This document shows, in pieces, positions 53,972 through 62,216 of a stretch of DNA of 64,000 bases. The stretch's first letter is position 1. Every line of letters begins with the position of its first letter. The notes beneath the pieces were generated by a model, which saw only the letters and a list, made by a program, of their open reading frames with translations, did not search any database and was not told the DNA's origin. The translations under genes were made by a program, and so were the position numbers. This DNA is from an uncultured Schlesneria sp. (GTDB taxonomy: Bacteria > Planctomycetota > Planctomycetia > Planctomycetales > Planctomycetaceae), in contig CAIOKO010000155.1 of NCBI GenBank assembly GCA_903858935.1, positions 1 to 64,000 of the forward strand. The letters run 5' to 3'.

Positions 53972-54368
53972 CCGCCGTAGGCGGCTTGTGCGCGATGATG
54001 ATGGGTTGAGGTTGGAGTGTCGCTCGCGCGTTACGGGGACATGAACAGGAAAAAACCATGACTTGCGGACCGGGACGGTGACGTCTCGGTCCGTTCGTCA
54101 TTTCTAACGCCACCCGGTTGTGGATGGAATTCTTAAAGGGTTAATCGAACGAGAAGAATTGATCACAACGGTTCGATGGGTTGCGATTCGGCTCGATCAC
54201 AATGAATATAGAGGAGGGCAGATGTCTCTGGGTTTGAAGCTTTCGGCTAGTGCATTCAGTCGCGGTCGGTGTATGCCGACTGTAGTACGTTTCCAGATTG
54301 ACGAAGCTGGCTCCGTAAACTTCTGATTCCGCAAGATTGCTGGGGTTCCGAATCAAATACGAGTTAAT
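53972..54368. other. Intergenic region glnN / metallophosphoesterase
   Basis: About 400 bp with a hairpin at 54067-54092 and no credible gene. An open frame at 54120-54326 lacks a ribosome binding site and recognisable domain. Confidence 0.5.
54067..54092 (+). terminator. Hairpin downstream of glnN
   Basis: GGACCGGGAC (54067-54076) pairs with GTCTCGGTCC (54083-54092) through ten pairs including one wobble. No U-tract follows, so it may be a Rho-dependent end or an mRNA-stabilising structure. Confidence 0.45.
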
Positions 54369-55280
54369 ATGGATCAAGCTCCCCAAAACGAACCGGAAGA
54401 CTCAAGCGATCATCGTGCGTTGCTGACGCGACGAAAGTGGATCAAGCGAGTTGCCGGATCGGTCACGGTCGGAGCTGTTGGGGGCGGCCTTTACTCGTGG
54501 AGAATCGAACCGCACTGGGTTGAGGTGGTCGAACGATCATTGGCGATAAAAAACCTTCCATCGTCGTTGGAAGGGCGGACTCTCGTTCAAATTAGTGACA
54601 TTCATATCGGCGAAGCGGTTGACGATGCATTTCTCATCGACTGGTTCAAACGAGTTGCAGCGTGGGTTCCAGACATTGTTGTGTTTACGGGCGACTTCTT
54701 AACTTTGAAGCACGATAAATCGCTGCCAATAGACCAGATGAAATCGGTTCTCAGTCATTTTCCTCGCGGCAAGTTGGCCACGATCGGTATCCTCGGAAAT
54801 CACGATTACGGCGTCCGATGGAAGGACGTGCAAGCAGCCGATGTGGTGACTGGTATTGCGGAGGACGCCGGTTTGGACATGGTTCGTAATGGAATGCAAA
54901 ATGTCGATGGCTTACAAGTTGTAGGATTCGACGACTATTTGTCACCGAATTTCGGTGGCGCAAAAGTGCTGAAGAATATCGACCTGACCCCACCAACACT
55001 GGTACTCTGTCATAATCCCGATGTCGTTGATCTTCCGATCTGGTCAGGTTATCGCGGATGGATTTTGTCGGGTCATACACACGGTGGGCAGTGCAAAGTA
55101 CCGTTTTTCACTCCGCCGCTACTTCCCATTCACAACACTCGCTACGCTGCCGGCGAGATTCCACTCTCAGACGGCCGTCGCCTCTATGTTAACCGCGCTC
55201 TCGGGCATTCGATGCGGGTTCGCTTCAATGTTCGGCCTGAAGTGACGATTTTCCACCTAACTGGCGATCGCTCCACGTAA
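54369..55280 (+). CDS. Membrane-anchored or exported metallophosphoesterase (YkuE-like)
   Basis: A 303-residue calcineurin-like phosphoesterase. The N-terminus carries a twin-arginine-like segment, LTRRKWIKRVAGSVTVGAVG, that may anchor or export it. Metal motifs are QISDIHIGE, VFTGDFLTL, ILGNHDYG, LCHNPD and SGHTHGGQCK, the full five-motif set of the family. Similar proteins are involved in lipid-pyrophosphate or phosphodiester cleavage at the envelope. ATG at 54369. The rpe gene follows 98 bp downstream on the same strand. Confidence 0.92.
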   Translation: MDQAPQNEPEDSSDHRALLTRRKWIKRVAGSVTVGAVGGGLYSWRIEPHWVEVVERSLAIKNLPSSLEGRTLVQISDIHIGEAVDDAFLIDWFKRVAAWVPDIVVFTGDFLTLKHDKSLPIDQMKSVLSHFPRGKLATIGILGNHDYGVRWKDVQAADVVTGIAEDAGLDMVRNGMQNVDGLQVVGFDDYLSPNFGGAKVLKNIDLTPPTLVLCHNPDVVDLPIWSGYRGWILSGHTHGGQCKVPFFTPPLLPIHNTRYAAGEIPLSDGRRLYVNRALGHSMRVRFNVRPEVTIFHLTGDRST

Positions 55281-55378
55281 TTATCTCTCTCGGTTAAGCT
55301 ATCCATAATTCCAATTTTCATGACACAGACCGAACGTCGCCAATTTCCGGTTTCCGGCGCGAAGGATGCGAGAACAAA

Positions 55379-56059
55379 ATGACAATTTCAACGGAACTCT
55401 TTCAACCTCCTATCATTGCACCTTCGATGCTCAAGTGTGATTTTGGAGATTTGAACCGCGAGATCGATCGACTGATTGGTGCTGGATCGAATTGGTTGCA
55501 TTGGGATGTGATGGATGGCCACTTCGTGCCGAATCTTTCTTACGGAGCGATGGTGATTCAAAGCGTACGGCCACGTACGAAGGCTTTTTTTGATGCTCAT
55601 CTGATGATCAGTGATCCGGCGAAATATCTTGACGACTACCTCAAAGCGGGCTGCGATGCCATTACGGTCCACATCGAGGCTGTTCCGGACCCCACGGAAT
55701 TGTTAAAGAGGATTCGAGCGGCGGGGCGACAGGCGGGTTTAGCGATCAATCCGGGGACGCCCGTCGCGCGGATCGAACCCTTCCTCACAGAATGCGATCT
55801 GGTGCTTGTGATGAGTGTCGAACCTGGTTTTGGCGGGCAAAAGTTTAAGCCCGAAGTGCTGGAAAAGGTTCGATCACTGAAGTCTCTGGTGGCGCCCAAG
55901 ACATTTTTGTCGATTGATGGCGGGATCGGGGCCTCGACAATTGCTTCTGCGGCAGAAGCGGGTTGCCAGGTTTTTGTGGCAGGTAGTTCCATTTTCGACG
56001 AACCCGATTATCGATTAGCGATCGAAAATCTTACGCGATTGGCAACAAAGGTCGGTTAG
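55379..56059 (+). CDS. rpe: Ribulose-phosphate 3-epimerase
   Basis: Interconverts ribulose-5-phosphate and xylulose-5-phosphate in the pentose phosphate pathway, cytosolic. 226 residues, standard length. Signatures are IAPSMLKCDFGDLNREIDRL, LHWDVMDGHFVPNLSYGAMV, with the metal-binding Asp/His, and HLMISDP. LVMSVEPGFGGQKFKPEVLE and SIDGGIGASTIASAAEAG complete the set. ATG at 55379. Followed by palindromic element B (56081-56176), which probably ends transcription. Confidence 0.97.
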   Translation: MTISTELFQPPIIAPSMLKCDFGDLNREIDRLIGAGSNWLHWDVMDGHFVPNLSYGAMVIQSVRPRTKAFFDAHLMISDPAKYLDDYLKAGCDAITVHIEAVPDPTELLKRIRAAGRQAGLAINPGTPVARIEPFLTECDLVLVMSVEPGFGGQKFKPEVLEKVRSLKSLVAPKTFLSIDGGIGASTIASAAEAGCQVFVAGSSIFDEPDYRLAIENLTRLATKVG

Positions 56060-56080
56060 GATGGCTTTGGGTAGGTTCTG

Positions 56081-56176
56081 GGGTCGGGTGTTCAAATTTC
56101 AAAATTGGCCGCCCAGATAACTTGCCCGAAGGAGATCGCGTGATCGGCCAATTTTGAAATTTGAACGCCCGACCCC
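56081..56176. repeat. Palindromic element B (96 bp, about 30-bp inverted ends)
   Basis: Arms 56081-56110 and 56146-56176 (ends gggtcgggtgttcaaattt and aaatttgaacgcccgaccc) are the same as those of element A at 17287-17381. It lies between convergent rpe (stop 56059) and the dihydrouridine synthase (stop 56208), a site suited to a bidirectional terminator. Confidence 0.87.
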
Positions 56177-56207
56177 GTCTTCATTACCTTCCAGGAAGAA
56201 ACAGCAG

Positions 56208-57200
56208 TCAACTCGTGGTATCAACCACCGATTGCGGGCTGGCCGAATTGAAGTGATCCCGCACAAGTCGGCGGAAGTCGGCAAAGTTTTTCACCTGTTG
56301 CACGGCTGTGCGAAACCCGGCGAAGTCCGTCAAAAACTTGGCAAAATAGCAACTGGTGCGAGGTAACCGCTTCAGTGCAAGATGGTTTCCGTAATAATCG
56401 AATTCACCTTCCACAAGAGTTAGCAGCACCCTGGCACGTTCGGTCGCAGAAGGTGGTGCGATTGCTGCACCACCCAGGACGAGTGATCTTGCCTGTTGAA
56501 AAATCCAGGGATTACCCAGGCAACCACGCCCGATTGCCACGCCGTCCGCTCCTGTTTCTTTCAAAAATCGAATGGCATCGGCCGCTTCGCGGATTCCGCC
56601 ACTTCCTAAAACGGGAATTGAAACTGCCTGTTTCACGCGTGAAACCACTGACCAGTCCGGGCCGCCAACATAAGACTGTGCGACGCTGCGGGCATGGACG
56701 TCGATTGCAGCAGCCCCGGCTTTTTCTGCCAGTCGAGCGATTTCCGGTGCCGTTTCATGTTCGCCGTCAGGCCCCGAGCGAATTTTCAGCGTGACGGGGA
56801 TCGAGACTGCTTTGACGACCGACGCGACGATCTTTGCAATCGCTGTGGGGTCGGCCATGAGAGCGCCCCCTTCGCCCCGTCCAATCAATCGGCGGATCGG
56901 ACATTCGAAATTCAGGTCGACAATTGAAAAACCTTCGGCCTCAACAATTTTGGCCGCTTCGGCCATTTCGTGCGGATCGCGTCCACTGATCTGTCCGACG
57001 GAGGGGCGTTCACCAGGGTTCGTCGACAGCAATCGTATGGCCCGTCGATCCCGCTTGGCGACATCGCAGGCATCGATCCGTTCACCACAGACAAGGCTGG
57101 CCCCGTGCTGCTTCATCAGTAGTCGAAACGGGGGATTTGTGTGCTCTTCCATCGGGGCGAGCGTGATCGGATGAGCGACAGAAACGTGACCAATACGCAT
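56208..57200 (-). CDS. tRNA-dihydrouridine synthase (Dus family)
   Basis: A 330-residue FMN-dependent reductase converting uridine to dihydrouridine in tRNA. TIM-barrel core: ITLAPMEEHTNPPFRLLMK, then IVDLNFECPIRRLIGRGEGG with the catalytic Cys, then LKIRSGPDGEHE, IDVHARSVAQSYVGGPDW and IPVLGSGGIREAADAI. GVAIGRGCLGNPWIFQQA completes the FMN site. The C-terminal region from about residue 250 is helical, as in DusB-type enzymes. The exact tRNA position cannot be deduced. ATG at 57200. A DUF374 acyltransferase gene lies 82 bp upstream on the same strand. Confidence 0.94.
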   Translation of the reverse strand: MRIGHVSVAHPITLAPMEEHTNPPFRLLMKQHGASLVCGERIDACDVAKRDRRAIRLLSTNPGERPSVGQISGRDPHEMAEAAKIVEAEGFSIVDLNFECPIRRLIGRGEGGALMADPTAIAKIVASVVKAVSIPVTLKIRSGPDGEHETAPEIARLAEKAGAAAIDVHARSVAQSYVGGPDWSVVSRVKQAVSIPVLGSGGIREAADAIRFLKETGADGVAIGRGCLGNPWIFQQARSLVLGGAAIAPPSATERARVLLTLVEGEFDYYGNHLALKRLPRTSCYFAKFLTDFAGFRTAVQQVKNFADFRRLVRDHFNSASPQSVVDTTS

Positions 57201-57282
57201 CGGCGAGAAACCTCCATCAAGTCTGTTGGGAGGTCCACCATACCAACACGAATTTGAACATCAGTGCTGAATGATACCAGTC

Positions 57283-57993
57283 TCAGGCTGCTTTCGCATG
57301 CCTGATCGTCTCTTGAGGTTGTTGGCCGTTTACCATTCGGTCAGCCTCAGCGTTCAAAACATCCATCGCCTGTTGAGCCGCAATGACGTAATCACCAAGT
57401 TCGGCGCGTGAAATCCCCTCGGGAATCGAGATCGGTTCGCCCGTCATGATGTAGACGGTCGTGAACGGCATGGGGACCAGCAGATCCGTCCAGCTTCCAG
57501 GAATTCGCCATCCACGATTAACGACGAAAGCTCCTGGAAGGAGTCGTCGTCCGGTCTGGGCGGCAACGAAAGCGGCGCCGTGTTTCAATTTTCGCCTTGG
57601 TCCGCGAGGGCCATCCGGGGTCACGATAATATGTTTGCCAGCCGTATCATTGACCAGTTGCCGAAGAGCTTCGACACCACCTCGTTTGGTGGAACCCCGG
57701 ACCGTTGTGTAATCCATCCACGCCATCGCGTCCGCCAGGTAAGAACCATCCTGATGCTGGCTGACGAGGCAGCAACAACGCTTGCGAAGCCAGCGTGGCG
57801 CGGCAAACGTCGGCAACAGCAACGCATCGTGCCAGACACACAGCACAAAGTATTCGTCGTCGACACTCGGGTGCATTCCACGTTCGAGCGTCTTACCCAC
57901 GAACTTCTTGCGGCAGGTCCAAAACAGCAGACGACAGACTGCAACCGCGCTGAACGCAGCAACTTTCGTCAACCAGCGACTTCGGATCTTCAA
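57283..57993 (-). CDS. DUF374 lysophospholipid acyltransferase-family protein
   Basis: A 236-residue protein of the DUF374 group, related to lysophospholipid and lipid A acyltransferases. An N-terminal hydrophobic helix (VAAFSAVAVCRLLFWTC) likely anchors it at the inner membrane. The acceptor motif is LCVWHDALLLP, the second block VRGSTKRGGVEALRQL, and the third VTPDGPRGPRRKLKHGAA, the DUF374 hallmark. Start is TTG at 57993, nine bases after GGAG, since no ATG precedes residue 40. It lies upstream of the dihydrouridine synthase gene and may be co-transcribed. Confidence 0.9.
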   Translation of the reverse strand: MKIRSRWLTKVAAFSAVAVCRLLFWTCRKKFVGKTLERGMHPSVDDEYFVLCVWHDALLLPTFAAPRWLRKRCCCLVSQHQDGSYLADAMAWMDYTTVRGSTKRGGVEALRQLVNDTAGKHIIVTPDGPRGPRRKLKHGAAFVAAQTGRRLLPGAFVVNRGWRIPGSWTDLLVPMPFTTVYIMTGEPISIPEGISRAELGDYVIAAQQAMDVLNAEADRMVNGQQPQETIRHAKAA

Positions 57994-58209
57994 GGTTCAT
58001 CGCTCCATCAATGCTTGAAATTTCGCAGGACAATTCGCAGAAATCTAGAAGAATTGTCGAATGCATGGAATGTCAGTTCGTTAACTCGAACGGTGAAAAT
58101 GGGCCGCAAACGTTGTCCATGCCAATGCACGGTTTCAAAACCTCGTCGCATTCGATATAGAATCATCTCGCTTTTCAAATTCTTAATTGATTAACAGAGG
58201 ATTTCCCCG

Positions 58210-59136
58210 ATGTCGCTCTCTCGTCGTCATTTCTTGTCCGCGTCTGCTGGATTGGTTGCTTCAGCAAGCGTCTCGTCATTGGCACACGGTTTAATGGCCG
58301 CGGATGCTCCTGCTGGTAAAGCTCCGCTGTTCAAGATTTCTCTCGCTCAGTGGTCGCTGCATCGGACGTTTTTCGACAAGAAAGCTGATCCGCTCGATTT
58401 CGCGAAGATCAGCAAGACCGAATTCGGCATTGAAGCGGTCGAATACGTGAACCAGTTCTTTAAGGACAAAGCCAAAGACCAGGCCTACCTGACCGAGCTC
58501 AAAAAGCGGGCTGATGATCATGGCGTGACGAGTGTCCTGATCATGTGTGATGGCGAAGGTGCGTTGGGTGACCCCGACGAAGCGAAACGGCTTGCTGCGG
58601 TCGACAACCACAAGAAATGGGTCGAAGCGGCTAAGTTCCTTGGCTGTCATTCGATTCGAGTGAACGCTCAATCGAGCGGAAGTTACTGGGAACAAATGAA
58701 ACTCGCCGCCGACGGTCTCCGCCGGCTGAGTGAATTCGGCGCGACGCACAATATTGGCGTCATTGTCGAGAACCATGGTGGCCTCTCCTCCAACGGAACC
58801 TGGCTGTCGTCGACCATTCATACGGTGAACAACCCCAACTGCGGAACATTGCCAGACTTCGGCAATTTCCGGGTTGCGAATAACGTCAATTACGACCGTT
58901 ACAAAGGGACGGAAGAATTGATGCCGTTCGCCAAGGGGGTCAGTGCGAAGTCACATGAGTTTGACGACGCCGGAAATGAAACCAAGACCGACTATCGCCG
59001 GATGATTCCTATTGTCCTGGCATACGGCTACCGCGGTTGGATTGGCGTTGAGTACGAAGGTTCGAAACACAGTGAAGCCGACGGGATCAAGTTGACCAAG
59101 AAGTTGCTGGAAACGGTCCGCAGCGAACTTTCGTAA
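58210..59136 (+). CDS. Tat-exported sugar phosphate isomerase/epimerase-like protein
   Basis: A 308-residue protein with a twin-arginine signal ([20 protein letters not shown], cleaved after about residue 36). The mature part is a xylose-isomerase-like TIM barrel: [71 protein letters not shown] and [10 protein letters not shown]. The Glu/Asp/His strand-end positions are typical of the family, which is expanded in planctomycetes as exported enzymes of unknown sugar substrate. AGAGG at about 58197 precedes the ATG. A terminator hairpin within repeat R2 follows. Confidence 0.92.
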   Translation: MSLSRRHFLSASAGLVASASVSSLAHGLMAADAPAGKAPLFKISLAQWSLHRTFFDKKADPLDFAKISKTEFGIEAVEYVNQFFKDKAKDQAYLTELKKRADDHGVTSVLIMCDGEGALGDPDEAKRLAAVDNHKKWVEAAKFLGCHSIRVNAQSSGSYWEQMKLAADGLRRLSEFGATHNIGVIVENHGGLSSNGTWLSSTIHTVNNPNCGTLPDFGNFRVANNVNYDRYKGTEELMPFAKGVSAKSHEFDDAGNETKTDYRRMIPIVLAYGYRGWIGVEYEGSKHSEADGIKLTKKLLETVRSELS

Positions 59137-59159
59137 CGCATTATTCTTGTTAAGAAATC

Positions 59160-59478
59160 TTGTGCCACTGCTTGACCGTCTTCGGTCAAGCAGTGTTCTT
59201 TGATAGCCTCAAAAAACATAAGACACTGCGTCTCCGAAGACTTCAGAGAGGCTTCGCCTCAGACCAAAGTAGCCATCATCGCTCCGCGTGATGAGCATTG
59301 TTCGAGAACCTGTCAAATTCCAATCCGCATGGTTTCAAATCAGAAATTCAAACGGAATATCTGTCCTGGTGCTTCGGCAACGTTTGAATCGTTCCCGAAG
59401 CATGCTCATCATGCGTAGCGATGACGGCTACTTTGGCAGAAATCCTGAAGGTTGACTCGATGAGTCAAGTTTCAAGCT
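59160..59478 (-). repeat. Dispersed element R2 (173-bp core 59264-59436), inverted
   Basis: Same family as R1 and R3 but reversed. The core starts ccaaagtagccatcatcgct (59264) and ends gacggctactttgg (59436). The shared block appears as caaattccaatccgcatg near 59314. Its outer flank carries the TGACT/GAGTCA hairpin (near 59453) at the right, and at the left a strong hairpin that also occurs at the right end of R3. Length of the core is 173 bp, identical in all three copies. Confidence 0.88.
59166..59201 (+). terminator. Terminator-like hairpin inside R2
   Basis: CACTGCTTGACC (59166-59177) pairs perfectly with GGTCAAGCAGTG (59184-59195), followed by ttcttt. It lies 30 bp beyond the isomerase-like stop and is part of the element's outer flank, so the element may supply the gene's terminator. 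Confidence 0.85.
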
Positions 59479-59537
59479 CCAAGAGGTCCGATGCAGTGGC
59501 ACAAGACCTGAACCGCTGATGTCGATATCGGCGAATT

Positions 59538-59993
59538 TCAGCGATCCGGCCAGAACGCGGCGTTTTGCTCGACGAATGCGTTTCCCCAGCGGTAATGGTC
59601 GAGCAATCCTGTCGTATCGCGGCCGAGCAACCGGTAGGCGGCGTAGATCGCTTCGATTGTGGCCAGGCCTCCGTCAGGGTTTTCGCTGACTTTTGACGAC
59701 CGTGGATACGCGGTGGCAAGCGGCGGCAGGCTGCGAACGGGAATTGTCGCGGCCAGCCGTTCCATCGGCTCAACCCATCGCCAAGTCCCGTCAAGGACAA
59801 GCAATCCACATTCCTTATCTGCTTCACTGAGGATCGGGCCACCTAATCCCAACCGGACATACCCATCAAGCTGTTGAGGGGCGCGAGGATGTTTGTAAAA
59901 GACAAATCCAGGACGTTGGCGCAAAGGCTGGACAGTGCACTTAGAGCGGCGTTCGCGTGGATGAACAACGATAATCGTATCAGGGGAACTCAT
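59538..59993 (-). CDS. Tsr3-like (DUF367) putative aminocarboxypropyl transferase
   Basis: A 151-residue protein resembling Tsr3, which in archaea and eukaryotes transfers an aminocarboxypropyl group from S-adenosylmethionine to small-subunit rRNA. Matching stretches are [51 protein letters not shown] and [18 protein letters not shown]. The long frame to 60317 overlaps the neighbouring divergent gene and its first 108 residues lack any family pattern. The ATG at 59993 ([10 protein letters not shown]) is therefore taken. Convergent with the isomerase-like gene through R2. Bacterial occurrence is unusual, so identity with Tsr3 function is inference. Confidence 0.78.
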   Translation of the reverse strand: MSSPDTIIVVHPRERRSKCTVQPLRQRPGFVFYKHPRAPQQLDGYVRLGLGGPILSEADKECGLLVLDGTWRWVEPMERLAATIPVRSLPPLATAYPRSSKVSENPDGGLATIEAIYAAYRLLGRDTTGLLDHYRWGNAFVEQNAAFWPDR

Positions 59994-60198
59994 GCGGCGA
60001 ACAATGATTGATGGATGAACAAGGGTCAAGTCAAGCTCGGTTTCTGTCTGAACAACAAATGCGTTTTCGACTTCGTTTGGATTGTTGATTCGCCCAATCC
60101 TCCCTCGGTCAGTCAAAAACGATTGTTCCCGCACTTCATAATTTATCGGACATCTTCCATAATCGGGGAATGAGGTTCTATTTACCACGGCGGTCGCA

Positions 60199-60822
60199 AT
60201 GCAGAACTTGATCGTCTTTTGCCAACAATGTTTCGCGTGGATCGAACCGCAATCGGAATTATGTCCCGAATGCGGGTGCCCTGTGGTTTTGGACCAGCCC
60301 GATCCGGATCTCGACACCCTCGCGAGAATAATGGGTACGCCCCTGATGTTCCTGGGTGCCGCACGCGTCGAACGATCGGCATTACCAAGTTTCGGAGAAT
60401 TGATTGGAACAACGGAAGGAGTCTTATTTCTTCCCCGGTTACACCGCCGCTTGAACGGTGCCTGGGAAGGTGTCGCATCGACGCGGCTGCCAGGGTGGTG
60501 GCCGTTTCGCGGAGATCATACATCACCAAAATTTCTTGACTGGCTGCGTCGACCAAGCGGGGTGCGAGTATTTGAGCCAGCAAAGGAAGGGGAACCAGAA
60601 CCAATTCCCACGGCACTTCCCGATCGATTGCTGGATTCTCCCGGTGCCTTCTTTGTCGAACGAAGATTCATTCGAGCGATTTCGGCTCGTAAGCGGATGG
60701 TGAAGCTGGAGCGTTCGCCATTTCGGAGTATCACGCTTGTCGATGAAACGGAAGATTGTTCGCTCTGCGCTTCGTTAAATTCACTGGCATTGTGTGCCGC
60801 GAGGACGAGTGCATCGGTCTAA
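60199..60822 (+). CDS. Hypothetical protein with N-terminal zinc ribbon
   Basis: A 207-residue protein. The first 30 residues form a zinc ribbon: CQQC then CPECGC. The remainder, about residues 45-190, shows a mixed alpha-beta pattern with Trp-rich [15 protein letters not shown] and Arg-rich [16 protein letters not shown], and no motif I can name. The C-terminus has two more Cys (CSLCAS). It starts at the ATG at 60199, facing away from the Tsr3-like gene. It probably encodes a soluble protein; function unknown. Confidence 0.75.
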   Translation: MQNLIVFCQQCFAWIEPQSELCPECGCPVVLDQPDPDLDTLARIMGTPLMFLGAARVERSALPSFGELIGTTEGVLFLPRLHRRLNGAWEGVASTRLPGWWPFRGDHTSPKFLDWLRRPSGVRVFEPAKEGEPEPIPTALPDRLLDSPGAFFVERRFIRAISARKRMVKLERSPFRSITLVDETEDCSLCASLNSLALCAARTSASV

Positions 60823-60837
60823 ACTCAGGTCGCAACG

Positions 60838-60858
60838 CCACCCCCGTGGAGGGGGTGG
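60838..60858. terminator. GC-rich hairpin between convergent genes
   Basis: CCACCCCC (60838-60845) pairs with GGGGGTGG (60851-60858) over a five-base loop, 16 bp after one stop and 20 bp before the other, on a convergent junction. A likely bidirectional end. It resembles the stem of the 41-bp dispersed repeat in composition. Confidence 0.55.
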
Positions 60859-60877
60859 GGCTAAAAGTTAATTTTCA

Positions 60878-61786
60878 CTACTTGATTGGCAGAAATGTGA
60901 GCGTGCCTCCGACCATGTCCGGTACGATCAATTGCTTGTTTTTGATGTCATAGTAAAAGTCGGCGGCCGTTTTCAGTCCGTCCAGAATCACCTTGGCTTC
61001 GCCTGTTTTTCGATCAACCTGCCAAACCTTTCCCTGCGTCCAACTCGACGCATAAAACGTGTCTTTGGTGACGGTCAGCCCATCGATGCCGCGCATCCCA
61101 CTGGCAAGCTTAACGAACTTTCCGTCGTGATAACGGATGATGTCGCCAGCGAAGAAATCGCCGATAAAGATTCCTTCTTCGTCAGCAACTTCGCTCACGG
61201 CCACTCCGTTCGGGAACCGAACCGACAGGTCACCTGCCGGAACGGCAAGAGTCACTTGACCCTTGAGGGTCACTTTGTAGATGCAGCCCTTGTTTGGTAA
61301 TGCCTTTGCTTCTTTGCCATCGATATCCCACAACTTTCGTTCGCCGTTGGGATCGAACATCGGCTGAGGACTGCTCATCTCCGAGACGTAAACGCTGGTT
61401 CCATCCTTGGCCACGGCCACATCGTTCAGGAACTCGATCGGCTTTGGGAAGTCTTTCGCTTCGGCGAGCTTGGTGGCATGACCATCCTTGTCAACTTTCC
61501 ACAGCGTGGTTTCATCAGCTGTCACCAGATAGTCACCAACAAAGACGATCCCTTTCGGTGAGTTGAATCCTTTGGCAAAGACCGTGACGGTGTCACCCTC
61601 CAGCGACACGATCGTCCCGTCACCGGGGACCTCGTCGTTAATCATGGTCATGAAAAGTTTCCCGTCAAACCCCCGGCAAACGCTTTCCGGGTTTTTTCCG
61701 ACAGGGATCGTCTTTGGTGATTGAGCCTGAAGTAGTCCGGCAGGAATCGCGAGCAGCATCAAGCACGACAGCATCAAGCGGGACAT
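60878..61786 (-). CDS. Exported SMP-30/NHL-like beta-propeller protein
   Basis: A 302-residue secreted protein. The signal peptide is residues 1 to about 22 (LLAIPAGLLQAQ). The mature part shows repeating propeller strands: GKLFMTMINDEV, GIVFVGDYLVTADETTLWKV, VAVAKDGTSVYVSEM, GIFIGDFFAGDII, DTFYASSWTQGKVWQVDRKT. The pattern and the PNGVAVSE block match gluconolactonase/SMP-30 and NHL families. Whether metal-dependent lactone hydrolysis occurs is not evident, because a full acidic metal set was not identified. Single gene. ATG at 61786. Confidence 0.86.
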   Translation of the reverse strand: MSRLMLSCLMLLAIPAGLLQAQSPKTIPVGKNPESVCRGFDGKLFMTMINDEVPGDGTIVSLEGDTVTVFAKGFNSPKGIVFVGDYLVTADETTLWKVDKDGHATKLAEAKDFPKPIEFLNDVAVAKDGTSVYVSEMSSPQPMFDPNGERKLWDIDGKEAKALPNKGCIYKVTLKGQVTLAVPAGDLSVRFPNGVAVSEVADEEGIFIGDFFAGDIIRYHDGKFVKLASGMRGIDGLTVTKDTFYASSWTQGKVWQVDRKTGEAKVILDGLKTAADFYYDIKNKQLIVPDMVGGTLTFLPIK

Positions 61787-62216
61787 TCGGCATCTCCGGG
61801 AAGCAATTCTGGATTGAAGCAGGGATGAGAGTCGTCAGCATAAAGTAAGCGGCAACGAATTCAACTCTGACGGAGTCAGATACGGCCAAAATGAAAGTAG
61901 AGATCGGGCGGAATATGACTCAAAGAGGATTCGTCTGCATCCGTTTGTGGGATGTCGAGATTCGTATCAATGGAGTTCGAAAGAGTTTAGCCACAGATGC
62001 ACACGGAACCACACCGATAAAGAGGAACGATTCCGTTCTTGAGTTCACTTCTTCTTAGTGTTAGCTTGACTCGAACGATTTGAGCCGATTGCCTTGCGCC
62101 GCCGATCATGAGAATGTCGCGATGCCCGGTTGTCGACGCTGATTGTTATCCAACGGATTGTCGCCTGACGTCTCTTTCATATTGCTGGAAATCCGCAAGT
62201 TGTTAAGGCTTTGATT
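61787..62216. other. Divergent intergenic region SMP-30-like / DUF1501
   Basis: About 430 bp, divergent; presumably promoter-bearing. AAGG at 62204-62207 precedes the DUF1501 GTG start. No repeat, RNA gene or further ORF was recognised. Confidence 0.5.

Larger units (their letters stand above)
59137..59537. other. Convergent intergenic region occupied by element R2
   Basis: Nearly all of this roughly 400-bp gap between two converging genes is repeat R2, including the terminator hairpin at 59166. No gene. Confidence 0.65.

Noticed and set aside
59994-60317. N-terminal extension of the Tsr3-like frame
   Set aside because: The 108 added residues overlap the divergent gene at 60199 and show no family similarity.
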